DNA of 64,000 nucleotides, taken from assembly GCF_017591425.1 (NCBI RefSeq), contig NW_024466459.1, forward strand, positions 2,480,001 to 2,544,000. The letters are read 5' to 3'. The position numbers were made by a program, and so were the translations under genes. This DNA comes from Ochotona curzoniae. Lineage: Eukaryota; Chordata; Mammalia; Lagomorpha; Ochotonidae. Under the pieces are notes generated by a model. That model was not told the origin of the DNA and made no database searches. It worked only from the letters and a program-made list of their open reading frames with translations. Below, in pieces: positions 11,215-22,992 of this stretch. Positions within the stretch are counted from its first letter, which is position 1, and each line of letters begins with the position of its first letter.

Positions 11215-12385
11215 CTCTTTGACCGATGAGAGGAAGTATTTCATGCCCCCACAAAACTGAAGGTCCTAAGAGGCAGACCTTCCATGTCTGACTTCTCAGG
11301 GTGGGGTGGGGGGCTGAGCAGGCAGCAACATTGAGCAGCACGTTGTGAGCGGTCTCCCTCCTCTGACCCTATAATACAAACTGCCCTTCCCGGTCCATCA
11401 CAGGAGCCAGCCCCACAGGCTGTGCTTCCCGGAGGCTCAGGGCTAACATTGTTGCCATTTTCCACAGGATTACACTGACTTTCTGTGACGCCATCTGTAA
11501 ACCTTGCAGCACACCGAGCACCCGGGGCTGTAGAACCTGGTATTTCACTCCTGCGGGCCTGCCGCCCTGCTTGCCTGATGACAGAAGCAGATCTATTGCA
11601 GGGGACAGGAGGCAGCAGAAGCATGATCAGGGACACGTCTGTGGCTCACTCACCCGCCTGCTCTCTCCTTCCTCCCTTCCCTGCCTCCCTGCCTGCCTTC
11701 CTGGTCCCTCAGTCTCTCCATGCTGTGTAGAGACACTTGTTGCTCCGGGCTTTGGAGCCTGAGTGGACGCCACTTTTCCCCTCCAGGGTTGTCCCAGTGC
11801 TGGCCACTGGCAGTCCTCTAGGGGGTGCTGGGGTCTCTCCCATTCACCATCTCTCCCCAGCCAATTTCTGGAGGTGCAGGATCTGCCACGGGACTACCAT
11901 CTCCCCTTGTCTTCCATCCTTCACCTTGCTTCTGCCTGGATTAGCTGAAAGCAAAGATGAACTCCACAAGTTCAACATGCAACTCCTGGCTTCCTCAGCA
12001 ACCTGCATCTACCTGTTAGGACGTAGCAACATCATACAGCCAGGTCACGCAGGTGGGAAACCAGAGGACCCCTCCCTCTGCTCCCCCGTGCCCAGCCCAC
12101 CCATTGCAAGTCTTGCTGCATCACTGCAGGCTCCGTGGCCCATGACTCATCCTTCTCTAACCATTTCCTCACCACGGTGCCACCGTCATCCTGACTCAAG
12201 TCATTGCCACATCTTGCCTGGGGCACAGGAGGCTCCCAATGGGTGTGTCTGAACTTTCTGTGCCCTCCAGATGCAGGCAGGGTGACTTTGTGGTTATGTG
12301 CAATTACACTTCATCCCTGCTCACATTTAAAGAAAAAAAAAAAAAAAACTCCCAATATCACCCCTTGTAAGAATTAAATCCAAAT
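11215..12385. other. Unassigned stretch, moderately GC-rich
   Basis: A TTCCTCCCTTCCCTGCCTCC-type pyrimidine tract lies near 11,665-11,710 and a poly-A at 12,332-12,348. A 171-codon plus frame (11,737-12,252) shows no domain or exon signals. Confidence 0.4.
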
Positions 12386-12387
12386 GC

Positions 12388-12660
12388 CTGGGGGCATGCG
12401 TGGTGGGATCTAGGTTAACCTGCCACCTGGGAGGGCCTGGGGGCTAGTCCCTCTGCTTCCAATTCAGCTTCCTTCTCTGTTGGGGAGGCAGTAGATGATG
12501 GTCCAAGTACTTGGGCTCCTCCCAGCCACGTGGGAGACCCAGATGGAGTACCCGGGGCCTGGCTTTAGTCTGGCCTTGGGGGAATGAGCCAGCAAACAGA
12601 AAAACTTCTCTCTTCCCCTTTCTGTCATTCGTGCTTCAATAAAATAAATCCAACTTTTTA
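12388..12660 (+). repeat. Old C-SINE
   Basis: TCTGCTTCCAATTCAGCTTC, GGGCTCCTCCCAGCCACGTG, GGAGACCCAGATGGAGTACC and a CTTCAATAAAATAAATCC tail. Confidence 0.8.
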
Positions 12661-12917
12661 CCAAGTCCAACGCCCTTACCAGGACCCAGTACCTCTGCTC
12701 AGACAGCCCCTGCTGAAGCCCTGCCATCCCCTTGTCGGCCTCCTCCTCGTCGGCCTCCCCCTCATCCACGTCCCCCTCTGCTTCCTGATCTCCAACCCCC
12801 ACGTGTCCATCACCTTTGCACCGTGTGCTCCTGACTCCTGAGCTGCTCGGCTCTCCCTGGGCTTTTCCTTATCACTGAGGTCTCAGCTCCAAGGTCATGA
12901 TCTCAGCAGGACTTTGT

Positions 12918-13001
12918 GACCTCTGCTTCCGGGGACTCCTCCCTGTCCAAGCCCCTCCAGACCTCTGGTTCCGGGCATCCCTCCCTGCCCAAGCCTCTTG
13001 G
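12918..13001. repeat. Tandem duplication, 2 x 42 bp
   Basis: Units at 12,918-12,959 and 12,960-13,001 both read GACCTCTG(C/G)TTCCGGG...CTCCCTG(T/C)CCAAGCC with several mismatches. Confidence 0.7.
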
Positions 13002-13745
13002 GACCCCACCAACCCAGCTAACTTTTAGCCAAGTTGCTTGTCGCCATTGGAAACTATTGCTTGCCTTACTTCCCTACTCTTCTGTGTAAGAGCCTGCTGT
13101 CTCCTGCTCGTGGTTGCGGTGCCCAGGGACCACGACACTTTGACCTGTTGCCCCACTGTATCCCTGGAGATCAGGATAGTACCTGTAATTCAATGGGAAC
13201 TGTTTGCTAAGCACGGGATGCGTGTTTGTTGACTTGCTGGACGTGTGTGGGAGAATTATGGGTGGGTAATTTCCCTTCAGTAAAGGGCTTCAGACAAGGA
13301 TGATCTCCATAATGATCATCTCCATCATCTTTCTGCACAGTAGGAGATGCCTGTCTCTGCTCTTTCATTATGCTTATAATTTTATCCTATCAGGGTCACT
13401 GAAGAGCTTACTGGATAATGAAAAACAAAAGTCCTTCTCTGCCTCCCCTCCGTTTCTCACGGCCTAGGACAGTGTCACGGCCAGGAAGTGCTGCTCACCT
13501 GCCCAATGCCCCACCGCCGTCCTGTTTAGAAGGTGGGTTCTGGGAATATCCAAGGACTTCAGGGTTCCATGGACAGAGCTGCAGCCAGGCTGGGGGGTGG
13601 GCTAAGACTTAAAATAATAATAATAATAAATAAAACCAAATGTGGCGAAAATCCCATGGGGGAGGAAGCTATTGACCTTGGCACTGGCAGACACAGCATG
13701 GGGGTGAGAAGTGGCCAGACCAGCTCCAGTCCTTATGTAACAGAT
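13002..13745. other. Unassigned stretch
   Basis: Holds a short (AATAAT)n run near 13,613-13,632; nothing else recognised. Confidence 0.4.
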
Positions 13746-13749
13746 CCAC

Positions 13750-13875
13750 TCCCCACCTCCAATAAGTCACCCACCTTCTTTGTCCTCCAGTTTCCCTATG
13801 AGAATTCTAACAGCAGTATCCCTGCCTAGGGCTTCCATATGTATTGAATGCCCAGCTAAGTACTTGGCATAGACA
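13750..13875 (-). repeat. MIR fragment
   Basis: AATAAGTCACCCACCTTC, CCTCCAGTTTCCCTATGAGA, ATTGAATGCCCAGCTAAG and TACTTGGCATAGA follow the reverse complement of the MIR core and 3' region. Confidence 0.65.
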
Positions 13876-13879
13876 CCCA

Positions 13880-15110
13880 CTGTTGTTCCAAGCTAGCTGG
13901 CTGGGAGAGATGAGGCTTGTGCTTCTTTAAGGATAAAGAGTATTCCCTTCAACCCTTCAATGCTTTCTTTTTCTTGTTCTTTTTTTTTTTTTGGTTTGGT
14001 TTGGTTTTTAAGAAACTTCCATAACTCCCATTCCAATGCCTGATCCCCCGGAGGGGCTGGCATGGCACATCACAGCCACCAGGGGGCGGCCCTGTCCCCA
14101 GGTCTCAGCCGCTCTCCCAGCACAGAGTTCTGAATAGGCTAGGTCCAGGAAGCCCTTCCACTCCAGCTCCTGTTCTCCAAGAACAGGCCTGTGCCGGGCA
14201 TGCCCTTTCGCTTCTTAAAGGGCATCAGGAAACAGCTGCTGTCTCCTCTCTGCTGTGGCTGGTGGCCCAGGGGACCAGTATGCGAGGCCCTTCCTGCTCT
14301 CCCACTCCACCCCAGGGCTTGGGTGTACAGCCCAGGATTTGCAGCGCCAGGAATTCGCAAGCCTGAAGCAGAGGTCATGCATGGGATGAGCCTCCGTATG
14401 CGACTTCATCACCAGAAGGGACAGGACAAGTGGAGGAGCGCTAGGGGGACGAGGAGGAGGAGAGGAGGCAGAAAGATGGCCAGCTGCTCTCGCAAGGTTG
14501 AGGGGGTCACCTCCAAGTCCAGCTGGGAAGGACCAGGGTGGGGTTTGCAGTCCCCCTTCCTCCCAGCAGGGCGGGAATCCAAAAGGCCTCATTGCCAGCT
14601 GGAACGCCTGTGGACAGGCAGTGGTTTGCTTTCCACCCCAACAGATGACCCCTTTGAGGTGACCATGGTGACACTGCTGTCCCCTGTGGGTCCTCATCGG
14701 CTGTCCCACAGCACACAGAAGCTTCTGCTCAGGTCCCCTGGGCAGCCGTGTCTGCCAAAACAGAATTCCACGGGCTAGTGACTTGAACAAAAGGAACTGA
14801 CGTCCTCCCAGTGGTGATGGCTGGGATGGCTGTGGCAGGCCTCCTGGGAAGACCCTCCTGGTGGCCTGTGGACGAGGGCTGGGGGGTGTGTGGGGGGGTG
14901 CTGGCCTCCCTGGGAGCCTCTGTGGGTGGCCTGTGCACACGGCCTGTGAAGGGCCGTCCTCTTACCATCCTCACCCCATCCTCCCTCAGTGTGTGTGTGC
15001 CCCTTCCATCACTCACTCCTCTTATAAAGACATCGGTCATGTGCATTTGAGCCCCACCCCAAAGACCTCATTTTAAACTTAGCCACGTCTTCCGAGCTCT
15101 TGAAGTATTT
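13880..15110. other. Unassigned GC-richer stretch
   Basis: Poly-T followed by GGTTTGGTTTGGTTTT at 13,981-14,010. Long frames (195 codons plus, 241 codons minus) at 14,191-14,940 overlap antisense to each other, lack recognisable domains and reflect base composition. Confidence 0.4.
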
Positions 15111-15142
15111 GGGCATTTGACCTGCTGGTAAGATGCGACTTG

Positions 15143-15484
15143 GGGGACCTAGCCGTGGTAGCCTAGTGACTAAAATCCTTATCTTGCACGCACTAGGATC
15201 CCATACGGGCGCTGATTCTAATCCCAGCGGCCCCACTTCCCATCCAGCTCCCTGCTTGTGACCTGGGAAAGCAGTCAAGGACGGCCCAAAGCCTTGGGAC
15301 CTGGTACCCTTGCAGAAGATCTGGAAGAAGCTCCTGGCTCCTGGTTTCAGATTGGCTCAGCTCTGATCGTTGCAGCTACTTGGGGAGTGAATCAATGGAC
15401 AGAAGATCATCCTCTCTGTCTTTCCTCCTCTCTGTATGTCTGCCTTTCCTGTAAAAATAAATCTTAAAGAAAAACAAACAAAAA
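15143..15484 (+). repeat. C-SINE inserted in an older C-SINE
   Basis: Box B-like GATTCTAATCCC and a GTAAAAATAAATC tail. Flanked by AAGATGCGACTTGGG (15,130-15,144) and AAAATGTGACTTGGG (15,485-15,499), a 15-bp duplication with two mismatches. Confidence 0.9.
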
Positions 15485-15765
15485 AAAATGTGACTTGGGA
15501 TGCCTGAATCCCGTATCAGACTGGAGTCCTGCTCCCCTGCTAGCCGTGCCCACAAGGGCAATTTCCTACTACGTGCCCGGGGAGGAGCAGGTGGTGGCTG
15601 AAGTGCCTGGGTCCCCGGCCCCTACGGACGATAGAGATCTTTGCTCTTGATCCAGCCCTGGGTATTGAGAGCTTAGGGCCAGCGAACCAACTTGGGTATG
15701 TGTGTATGTGTGTGTGGGAAATCTTTCCTGTCTTTCTCTGTCTTCGAAATAGAATTAATTTATTT
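15485..15765 (+). repeat. Old C-SINE (host of the nested copy)
   Basis: TGCCTGAATCCCGTATCAGA, GAGGAGCAGGTGGTGGCTGA, AAGTGCCTGGGTCCC and GCGAACCAACTTGGG, then a (GTGT)-rich and CTTTCTCTGTC tail. Confidence 0.7.
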
Positions 15766-15928
15766 TGAGTACTTCAGAAAAAAAATCTTATCTCTGTAAA
15801 CGATTACATTCTGAGGTACTGGGAGTTAGAGCATCAACATATAATTTTGGAGGAAGGGAAGGTGCTATTCTATCCGTAATAGATTGTGACTTCCTGAGCT
15901 CGGTTTTCTTCCATGTCAAGAACAGCTA

Positions 15929-16256
15929 GGGGGCTCAGCATGACAGCCAAGTAGCTAAATCCTTGCCTTGCATGTGCCGAGATCCTATACTGGTGCCAGT
16001 TTGTGTCCCAGCTGTTTCACTTCCCATCCATCTCCCTGCTTGTGGCCTGGGAAAGCAGCAGAGGCAGACCCAAAGCACCTGCATGGGAGACCCTAAAGAA
16101 GCTCCTGGCTTGGGATTAGCTCAGCTTCAGCTGTTGTAGCCGCTTGGGGAGTGAACCAAGGATGGAAGATCTTTCTGTCTCTTTTTCACTCTATAAATCT
16201 CATCTGCCTTTCCAAGGAAAATAAATACTTCTTAAAAATATAAATAAGTAAAAGTG
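15929..16256 (+). repeat. C-SINE
   Basis: Complete with tail; flanking duplication ACAGCTA at 15,922-15,928 and 16,257-16,263. Confidence 0.9.
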
Positions 16257-16263
16257 ACAGCTA

Positions 16264-18033
16264 AAAAATACTATTGGATCTTCTACCCCCAACACTGGGG
16301 TGACGAGGTGCAGGTAGGGCAGCCCAGTAGGACAGGTGTGTCCCTGTGGAATGACTGTGGGGAAGCCCGGGAGACTGGGGACGGTGTTGGTGACCTGACA
16401 AGGGGTAGTATAAGTTGGGTCCATCTCCCTGTGCCCCGTGACCTCTGACTAAATAAAACACAGACAAACAAGTAAACCCCCACCCTGCTTCCTTCATGGT
16501 GAGCTCAGGACATCCCTGTGATTACCGGCAGGTGCAGCAAAGTAGCAGAGAGATGCCGCCTCTTCCGGTCCTGGGTGCAGGTGCGCACAGACCAACCTTG
16601 GTGTGCGTGTGGATTCCACTTCCTGGCGCTTCTCCCTTCCTCCTTCTCTGAAGCTGGGGTGTCCAGCATCAGGACTCTGCCTCCTGCTCCCTGCAGCCTT
16701 CAGTCTCAACCCCTCATGGGACAGCTGAGAGAGCTGGGACACGGTGAGTCTGCATCATCAGCACGTTGTGTGAAGAAAATCCACCCTGGGGAGGCGTAAT
16801 CCGGGGCTCCAGAAACGCCAGGCTAGTTAACGCAGTGGAAAACAAGAGGGCAGGAAGTGGATCCTTGTGGAACGCGGAGATGGCTGTACCACTCCGGAGC
16901 TAAGCGTTTCCGCCCCAAGAAGGAGCCGGCTCAGCCCGAAGACAGACTGGCTGTGTCCTTATCCGCATCTGTGGCAGATGTTAGCAATGCCTTCCCCACA
17001 CGGAGAAGCAAGCACGGGGCGGGAAACGGCCAAGTCCCACAGGCACTTGGACCCTCAGAAGGAACTTGTCCAAAGGCAAAACCTAGGCAACTGAGAAACC
17101 CTTGCTGGTGGGACAAGCAGGTACCACAGGCTGTCTGCGGTGCAGGCGAGGTGGGGGCAGGCTGGGGGAGCTGATTTTGTGCTGGGAGTGTTTGAGCTAT
17201 AGGTTCCTGAGGAAACAATAATGCCTGCTATGGCGTTTCTTGCTAAAAAGGCCCATCGTGAGGCAACTTGGAGGGAAACTCGGAGGGGAAAAAAAAAAAA
17301 AAAAAAAAAAAGGTCAGGATTGTAACCGGCGCTGGCATTCCAGGCAGTCCCCTTTGCACTACCCGTGCTACAACGGTCACATATTTCCGCATGAAGCAGC
17401 CACGACCGTTTCTCCATAGTTCACACCCGAGCACGCGCTGAGAGGCTCCTGGGATGGTGGAGTTTGGGCCGGTGTCCATTATTATAAAATGTGTTTATGA
17501 GGCTCAAATGACATGGCTGAGTTCTAGGAAAATGGAAAAACACATACAAACTTGAAGAATGTAAAAAATTCAAGTGCCCAGAAAACATCACTGATAGCAT
17601 TGTGGTTTTTTTTTCTCTTTTTTCCTAGTCTTGTTCTCTAATACATGCTCTAAAAATACTTGTTAACATAGGTGAGGTTAGATAAATTTATGTGTGTGTA
17701 TGTATATATGTGTATATATAACATAAAATCTTGACTTGTCCATTTAGCACTATAGTGTGAACATTTTTTCCAAGGGTGGTGTCTTTATGGGAGAATTCCT
17801 CAGACGCCAGGGGAAAGCCCTTGGCGCAGGCTGGCTCTCTCTATGCTGAGGAAGCAAGGGGGTGCCCACCAGCGGGGCCTGGATCTCACCCCAGCCTGGT
17901 GCGCCCTTTGGCTCTGTTTGCCTGCCCATGCCAAGCTTCCTCCCACAGGGCCTTCCCGAGCTTTCCACAGCGTCCACATCAACAGCACTTTTGTCTGCTC
18001 TGCTTGGGGGAGAGAGCTGGAGAGTCCGGGTGT

Positions 18034-18073
<40 letters not shown>

Positions 18074-18310
18074 TTGATGGAGCCAGCCCAAGTTTGACAG
18101 ACCTGTGTAACTTGCTCAGTTTCCCTACATGGCCCTGCTGCAAGAACAGCTCAGAAGGCAAGGAAGCCCAAATCTCTCTGTCTGCAGCCAAAATGGACAG
18201 GCTGTTGCCTGATACTGTGTGTGTGTGAGAGAAATGAGGCTTGCCTGCAAGTTGATTTGTGACCACAGGAAGCCGCTCTGTGTGCACTACCGCAGCGTTT
18301 TCCCGGCTCT
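16264..18310. other. Unassigned 2 kb stretch
   Basis: Moderate GC. Contains a poly-A run at 17,289-17,311, a compound TG/TA run near 17,690-17,720 and the (TG)n array listed separately. No convincing exon. Confidence 0.4.
18036..18071. repeat. (TG)n microsatellite
   Basis: About 18 perfect TG units. Confidence 0.95.
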
Positions 18311-18570
18311 GGAGCAGAGTCAAATGGATGCTCTGCTCCCCTGCCGTCTCCCCGCTAAGGTATCTGGGAAAGGAGCAGAAGATGCCTCAAGTGCTTGGGT
18401 TCCTGCCACCCAGGAGAGAGACTAGATGGCGGTCCTGGCTCTTGGCTTTGGCCTAGCACTGGTTAGTTGTACAATGAACTGGCAGACACAAGATATTATC
18501 TCTCTCTCTCTGTAACTTTTCCTTTCTGTTGAGCTGTCTTTCAAATAAAATAAGCTTTTCAAAATAGTCT
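18310..18570 (+). repeat. Old C-SINE
   Basis: TCCTGCCACCCAGGAGAGAG, GGCTCTTGGCTTTGGCC, a CTCTCTCTCTGTAA stretch and a TTTCAAATAAAATAAGC tail. Confidence 0.75.
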
Positions 18571-18599
18571 ACTTTTTTCTAGTTCACATGTGGGGTTTT

Positions 18600-20050
18600 T
18601 TTTTAGCTTTTTAATTTTTATTTATTTTTATTATTGTATTTTTGACAATCTTTACATAGTTAATTAGGGTGAAAAGGTTCAAGGGCTATAGGGAAGTGGG
18701 TAAGACTATTATTTCCATATTGATTGTTTCCTTCATGTATCTGAGGTAAAGGGGGTTTTAAGAGAGAAGCCCCACCCAGTTTCCCACCCACCCCAGGTCC
18801 CGGATGTGGGGCATGCTCCGAGGTTCTTGCTCAAGTGGTTTTGATAGTTCACCAGTTTTGAATCACTGCCAGTCTCGCCACTCCAAGCATGATGAGGTCG
18901 TTGAAGAATCCACTGATTGACATAGTCCATCATAGAGTCTCCATTTGCCCAGTATTTTGCTGCCAGCATATAGCTGAGGTGGTTGATTGACTTGTTCTGT
19001 CTTCTGTCTTTTCTTGGTTTGGGTTCCGAGTCCAGCACTTTGATTGGGGAGATCTCAAAAGAAACTTTGAGGTGTTCCCAGTCCAGATTCTTTTATGTAC
19101 TAGTAAGTACAGGGCCGGGTATAGTCCATCACCCTGATCAGCTGGTGGTTGCAATTGCTGGGTTGGTTCTGTTTTCAACCCCAACTTCCACTGGAACCAG
19201 TGGGTGTTGCAGTCCAGCCTGATTCTGCCCAGCGCATACTCGACCCTCGCATAAACCAGTAGGAGCTGCAGCCTAGTCGGAGCAACACACAATAACCCCC
19301 ACCAGGCCTGCCCCTACCCTGGTTTGCCAGTATGTGTAGCAGACTAGTCCAGTCTGCCCCACATCCCATTTGGCTCTCGTACATGGCAATGGGTATTAAA
19401 GCTTAGTTCCATCTAACCAGCTCCACTGTGCAGCCCACACAGATGCTGTTGGATGTCTCTCTGTTTGGCCACCCCAGCCCCTGTCCTAGTTTTCATGTCC
19501 TCCTGTGGAAGTGGTAACCCAAGATGGAGGAGCCCACTATTTCCCTCCCAGCCTCTCCCACTCCTGGATTATGCATTCTCCAGGTGGTTCTGTGGTTTAA
19601 CTTGACAGAATTAGCCCCCAGTGCCAGCTTCTGCCAGCTGATGCTGTGGCTAAGCCCAAACAACCCTTACCCACTCTAATATTGTTTGCACCAGTAGGAA
19701 TAATCAGCCCAGCCTTGCTTTTCCCTGATCTAGTCCACATGAGGCACAGGTGTTGTAACCCTACTTGGTCTGGTCTGCCCCCATCCCAGCCCACGCTCTC
19801 CAGTGGGAGTAGCTGTCCAGCAAGGGAACCACCCACCCGTTATTCCCCCTACCGGCTCTGCCCCCTCCCTTCCTGTTTCTCACGTGTGCTGATTGGGCGT
19901 TGCAGTCACCTCTGGTACAGGCAACCTCACCTTGGCATTCCGTATTCACACGAGTTTTATTATGGGAATGTCAGCCCTGTGGAGGGCCTTTCTCTCCCTC
20001 CTTCACTATTGCAGTTGAAGTTCTATTTAATATAGACTTTATTATTTATG
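18600..20050 (-). mobile_element. LINE-like 3' end with internal degenerate repeats, copy 1
   Basis: T-rich left end (reverse of an A-rich tail) followed by about 1.4 kb that recurs at 50.7-51.5 kb. Shared landmarks in order: GGGAAGTGGGTAAGAC, GAGAAGCCCCACCCAG, CTGCCAGTCTCGCCA, GCAATTGCTGGGT, GGGTGTTG(C/T)AGTCCAGCC, GGGAGCTGCAGCC-like and TTTGGCTCTC/TTTAGCTCTC. Between 19,170 and 19,440 a loose unit of roughly 60 bp (CAGTGGGTGTTGCAGTCCAG) recurs. On the minus strand a 120-codon frame (18,930-19,292) aligns with a 60-codon frame in copy 2. Most likely the 3' UTR end of a lagomorph LINE; the right boundary is approximate. Confidence 0.7.
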
Positions 20051-20068
20051 TCAAACATTTGTTATTTG

Positions 20069-20399
20069 TTTTTTTAAGATTTTTTTTGGTAACTGGAAAC
20101 TCAACTTTACAGAGAAATGGAGACACAGACAGCAGGATCTTCTGTATCCCTGGTTTACTCCCAATATGGCTGCAGCTCCAGAATTGAGCTGATCTGAAGC
20201 CAGGAGCCAGGAGCTTCTTCTGGGTCTCCCTCATGGGTGCAGGGTTCCGAGGCTTTGGGCCGGCCTTGACTGCTTTCCCAGGCCACAAGCAAGGAGCTGG
20301 AAAGGAAGTGGAGCAGCTGGGACATGAACTGTCGCCCATATGGGATCCTGGCGCATGCAAGGCAAGGACTTTAGCCACTGAGCCATTGTGCCAGGCCTA
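20069..20399 (-). repeat. C-SINE
   Basis: Complete reverse copy ending GAGCCATTGTGCCAGGCC; flanking duplication GTTATTTG at 20,061-20,068 and 20,400-20,407. Confidence 0.9.
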
Positions 20400-20407
20400 G
20401 TTATTTG

Positions 20408-21085
20408 GGTTTTAAAATTGAGCGAACACTTCTTCCCTTGATTCTCCAGGTGTGTAGGGGTGGGCGCAGAGCCCCTGTGAGGCCAGGTGAAGTGAAGTTT
20501 ATGCTATTCCCCCACCCGCAAGGGCCAGGCCTGTGTGAGTGGAAGGAGGGTTCTGTGTTATACAATTGCAGCTCAGTTTACAAGAATCGGGACTAAAAGG
20601 CTGTCTAGAAAAGGAACCTAAATCCCCATAGTCCTGGGGGAAGAGGGTTTTGAGGGGTTAGAGAAGAGCAGGTTTGATGGAAAACATCCTAAGATGACCC
20701 AGCTGCAGCTTCAGGCAGTACCTCGTACCTCACCCCACCCCCTGGGCCCAGAGGATCCCCTTCTCAGCTCCTTGGGAAAGCCAGGGAGGGTTGAGCTGCT
20801 GGGCCTGGCCGCCCTATGCAGCAGCAGCCACTGGGCAGAGAGGGGAAGCCTTTGGCACCCGGGACTAGGGAAATTTGCAAGACAGAGTGAAAGGGATTGA
20901 TGAGCAGCAAAGCTTGAGCTTTTCTGAAGGGAAGAGTGATGGATGGAGAAAAAGCAGGGGAGGGTTCAGGAAGGGGAGAAAGTTTAGGGCAGGTGTTCCC
21001 TGAAGAGAAAGAAGGGAGGGATTTGTGAGAAAGTATTTCTCTGCCTATGGTGTCACAGAAGGCACCAAGATTTAAAAAAAAAGCT
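20408..21085. other. Unassigned purine-rich stretch
   Basis: GA-rich 20,880-21,050; no exon or repeat recognised. Confidence 0.4.
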
Positions 21086-21088
21086 GTA

Positions 21089-21402
21089 GGGCCCAGGGCA
21101 GTAGTCTAGCAGTTACCTTGCACGTGCCAGGATCCCATATGGGCGCCGGTTCTAATCCCAGCAGCTCTGCTTTCCATCCAGCTCCCTGCTTGTGGCCTGA
21201 GAAAGCAGTTGAGAATGGCCCAAAGCCTTGGAACCCTGTGCCCATGTGGGAGACTCAAAAGAGGCTCCTGACTCCTGGCTTTTTGGAGTGACTCAGCTCC
21301 AGCCATTTTGGCTGCTTGGGGCGTGAATCAACAGATGGAAAATCTTCCTCTGTCTCGTCTTTTCTCTGTATATGTGACTTACCAAAAAAAAAAAAAAAAA
21401 AA
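21089..21402 (+). repeat. C-SINE with long poly-A
   Basis: Intact box B (GGTTCTAATCCC); tail of about 19 A. Confidence 0.9.
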
Positions 21403-21403
21403 G

Positions 21404-21600
21404 GTCTATTTATTTTTATTGGAAAGACAGATCAGAATTTGTGAAAGATCGTCCATCTGCTGCTTTATTCCCCAAATGATCACAACAGCCAGAGCTGAGT
21501 CCATTGAAACCCAGGAGCTTCTTCCAGCCGTTGTGGTCATGAGGGATTGAAGCAGACAGAAGATTTTCCTCTCTGTCTCTGCTTTCTGTATATCTGACTT
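21404..21600. repeat. Head-to-head chimeric C-SINE fragments
   Basis: 21,404-21,526 is a reverse 3' half (TTTATTTTTATTGGAAAGACAG to CCAGGAGCTTCTTCC); 21,527-21,600 is a forward 3' end (AGCCGTTGTGG to TGTATATCTGAC). The ends point outward, so the pair can fold back. Confidence 0.75.
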
Positions 21601-21604
21601 TTGG

Positions 21605-22400
21605 CACTGAAATACTTGGCTTGATACAAACCCATCAGGTGGAATCTATGAAGGGCAAATGACAAAGCCAGGGAGGGTTTGAAGACCTGAACTGGCAAGA
21701 AGATGAGACTGGGAGAGCAATCCCACAGACGATCTCCAAAAGATGCCAAGGACATAATATGAGAACTTTGCCTCAGGCACATGGGACTTGGAGAGAGAAG
21801 TTGCTGGATTCCTCTAAATAGCTTAGTCAGGCTTTCCCAACAGAGCTGCCCTTCCTGGCTGTGGACACTGGGCACCAACTGTCCCCTACTGCCTTTCCAG
21901 AGATAAGATAGATGTTGCATTGGTATCGAGAAAAAAAGTTTCCTAGCTCCAAGAGAAGAACAATAGCCACTTTTGGGGAGCTGGGCTCTGGTGTCAGCAA
22001 AGGCAGGAGTTGTGGGGAAGCTGTTTAACACCGTCTCCCTGGTATGTGGGAGCTGGGATCCCAGCATGTGCCAGGAGTTTGGGAGTCAGGTTTGAGACTG
22101 GGAGAGGATGTGCTTGTCTTGCAACTCCGAGGCTACGGAGTGGGAGTCAAGTCTGAGTCTCAGATAAGAGTGGGCCAGTTCAGAGCTCTGAGTTAGGGTG
22201 CAGAAGCACTGGTGCCGAGCCTTAGCAGGAACCAGGAACCAAGGCACTTTTGGAAGATCAAGTCCAAAGCCAGAATTTAAAAGGGTAGAAATTGGCACAG
22301 TGAGGTCGGGAGTATCAGCTCAGAGACAGAGAAAAATCTACCCAGTCAAGAACTTCCCTAGTGTGGCATGGATAGAACAGCTGGGAAATGCCCGTCAGGG
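21605..22400. other. Unassigned stretch
   Basis: A 176-codon minus frame (21,537-22,067) partly overlaps the SINE fragment; no domain recognised. Confidence 0.4.
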
Positions 22401-22404
22401 CCAT

Positions 22405-22705
22405 CACTGTGGAATGACTGACTAAACCTCTGCCTGCGACCCTGGCACCCAGCGTAAGCACTGGCTCAAGTCCTGGCTGTTCCACTTCCAATTGAGTCCC
22501 CTTGCTAATGTGCCCCTGGGGGGAAGCAGCAGAAAGATGGCTCAAAATGCTTGGGTTCCTGCCACCCAGTGGAGACCCAGATGCAGTTCCAGGCTCCTGG
22601 GTTCCACTTGACGCATCCCTGGCTGTTGCAGGCATTTGGAGAGTGAACCAATGGATGGAAAAACTGTCTCTCCTTCTGTCTTGGAAACCCTGACTTTCAG
22701 ATAAG
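22405..22705 (+). repeat. Old C-SINE
   Basis: GGGGGGAAGCAGCAGAAAGA, CTTGGGTTCCTGCCACCCAG and GAGTGAACCAATGGATGG. Confidence 0.8.
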
Positions 22706-22992
22706 CAAATGGATCATCACTACAGGAACTGTGGAACCAGGGCCTGATGTGGTCCTTAGAAGACTGTTTTGGCCCTAAGTTACCCAGGGGTCTTTAATTC
22801 CATCCAGTATCCCCAGCTGTTCCTTTTGGACTGGGAATACTACAGGGTCTTGATATCAATCTGTAGGTGGGACCCCCTTGCAGCTAATGACCTGCCAAGA
22901 AAGTTATTGATGTTGGAAAAGGATCTTCCCATTTAAAAAAAAAATTTACTTTGTTTTTACTTTTAACTAATGCATAGAAGTTTTATGTATTT

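Noticed and set aside
11737..12252. 171-codon plus-strand open frame
   Set aside because: No domain, no splice sites, serine/proline-rich chance composition.
14215..14940. 241-codon minus-strand open frame
   Set aside because: Overlaps a 195-codon plus frame, has low-complexity proline/glycine/arginine composition expected of GC-rich DNA, no recognisable domain and no splice signals.
18036..18071. (TG)n as telomeric or recombination signal
   Set aside because: An ordinary dinucleotide microsatellite.
21537..22067. 176-codon minus-strand open frame
   Set aside because: Ends inside a SINE fragment and has no recognisable motif.
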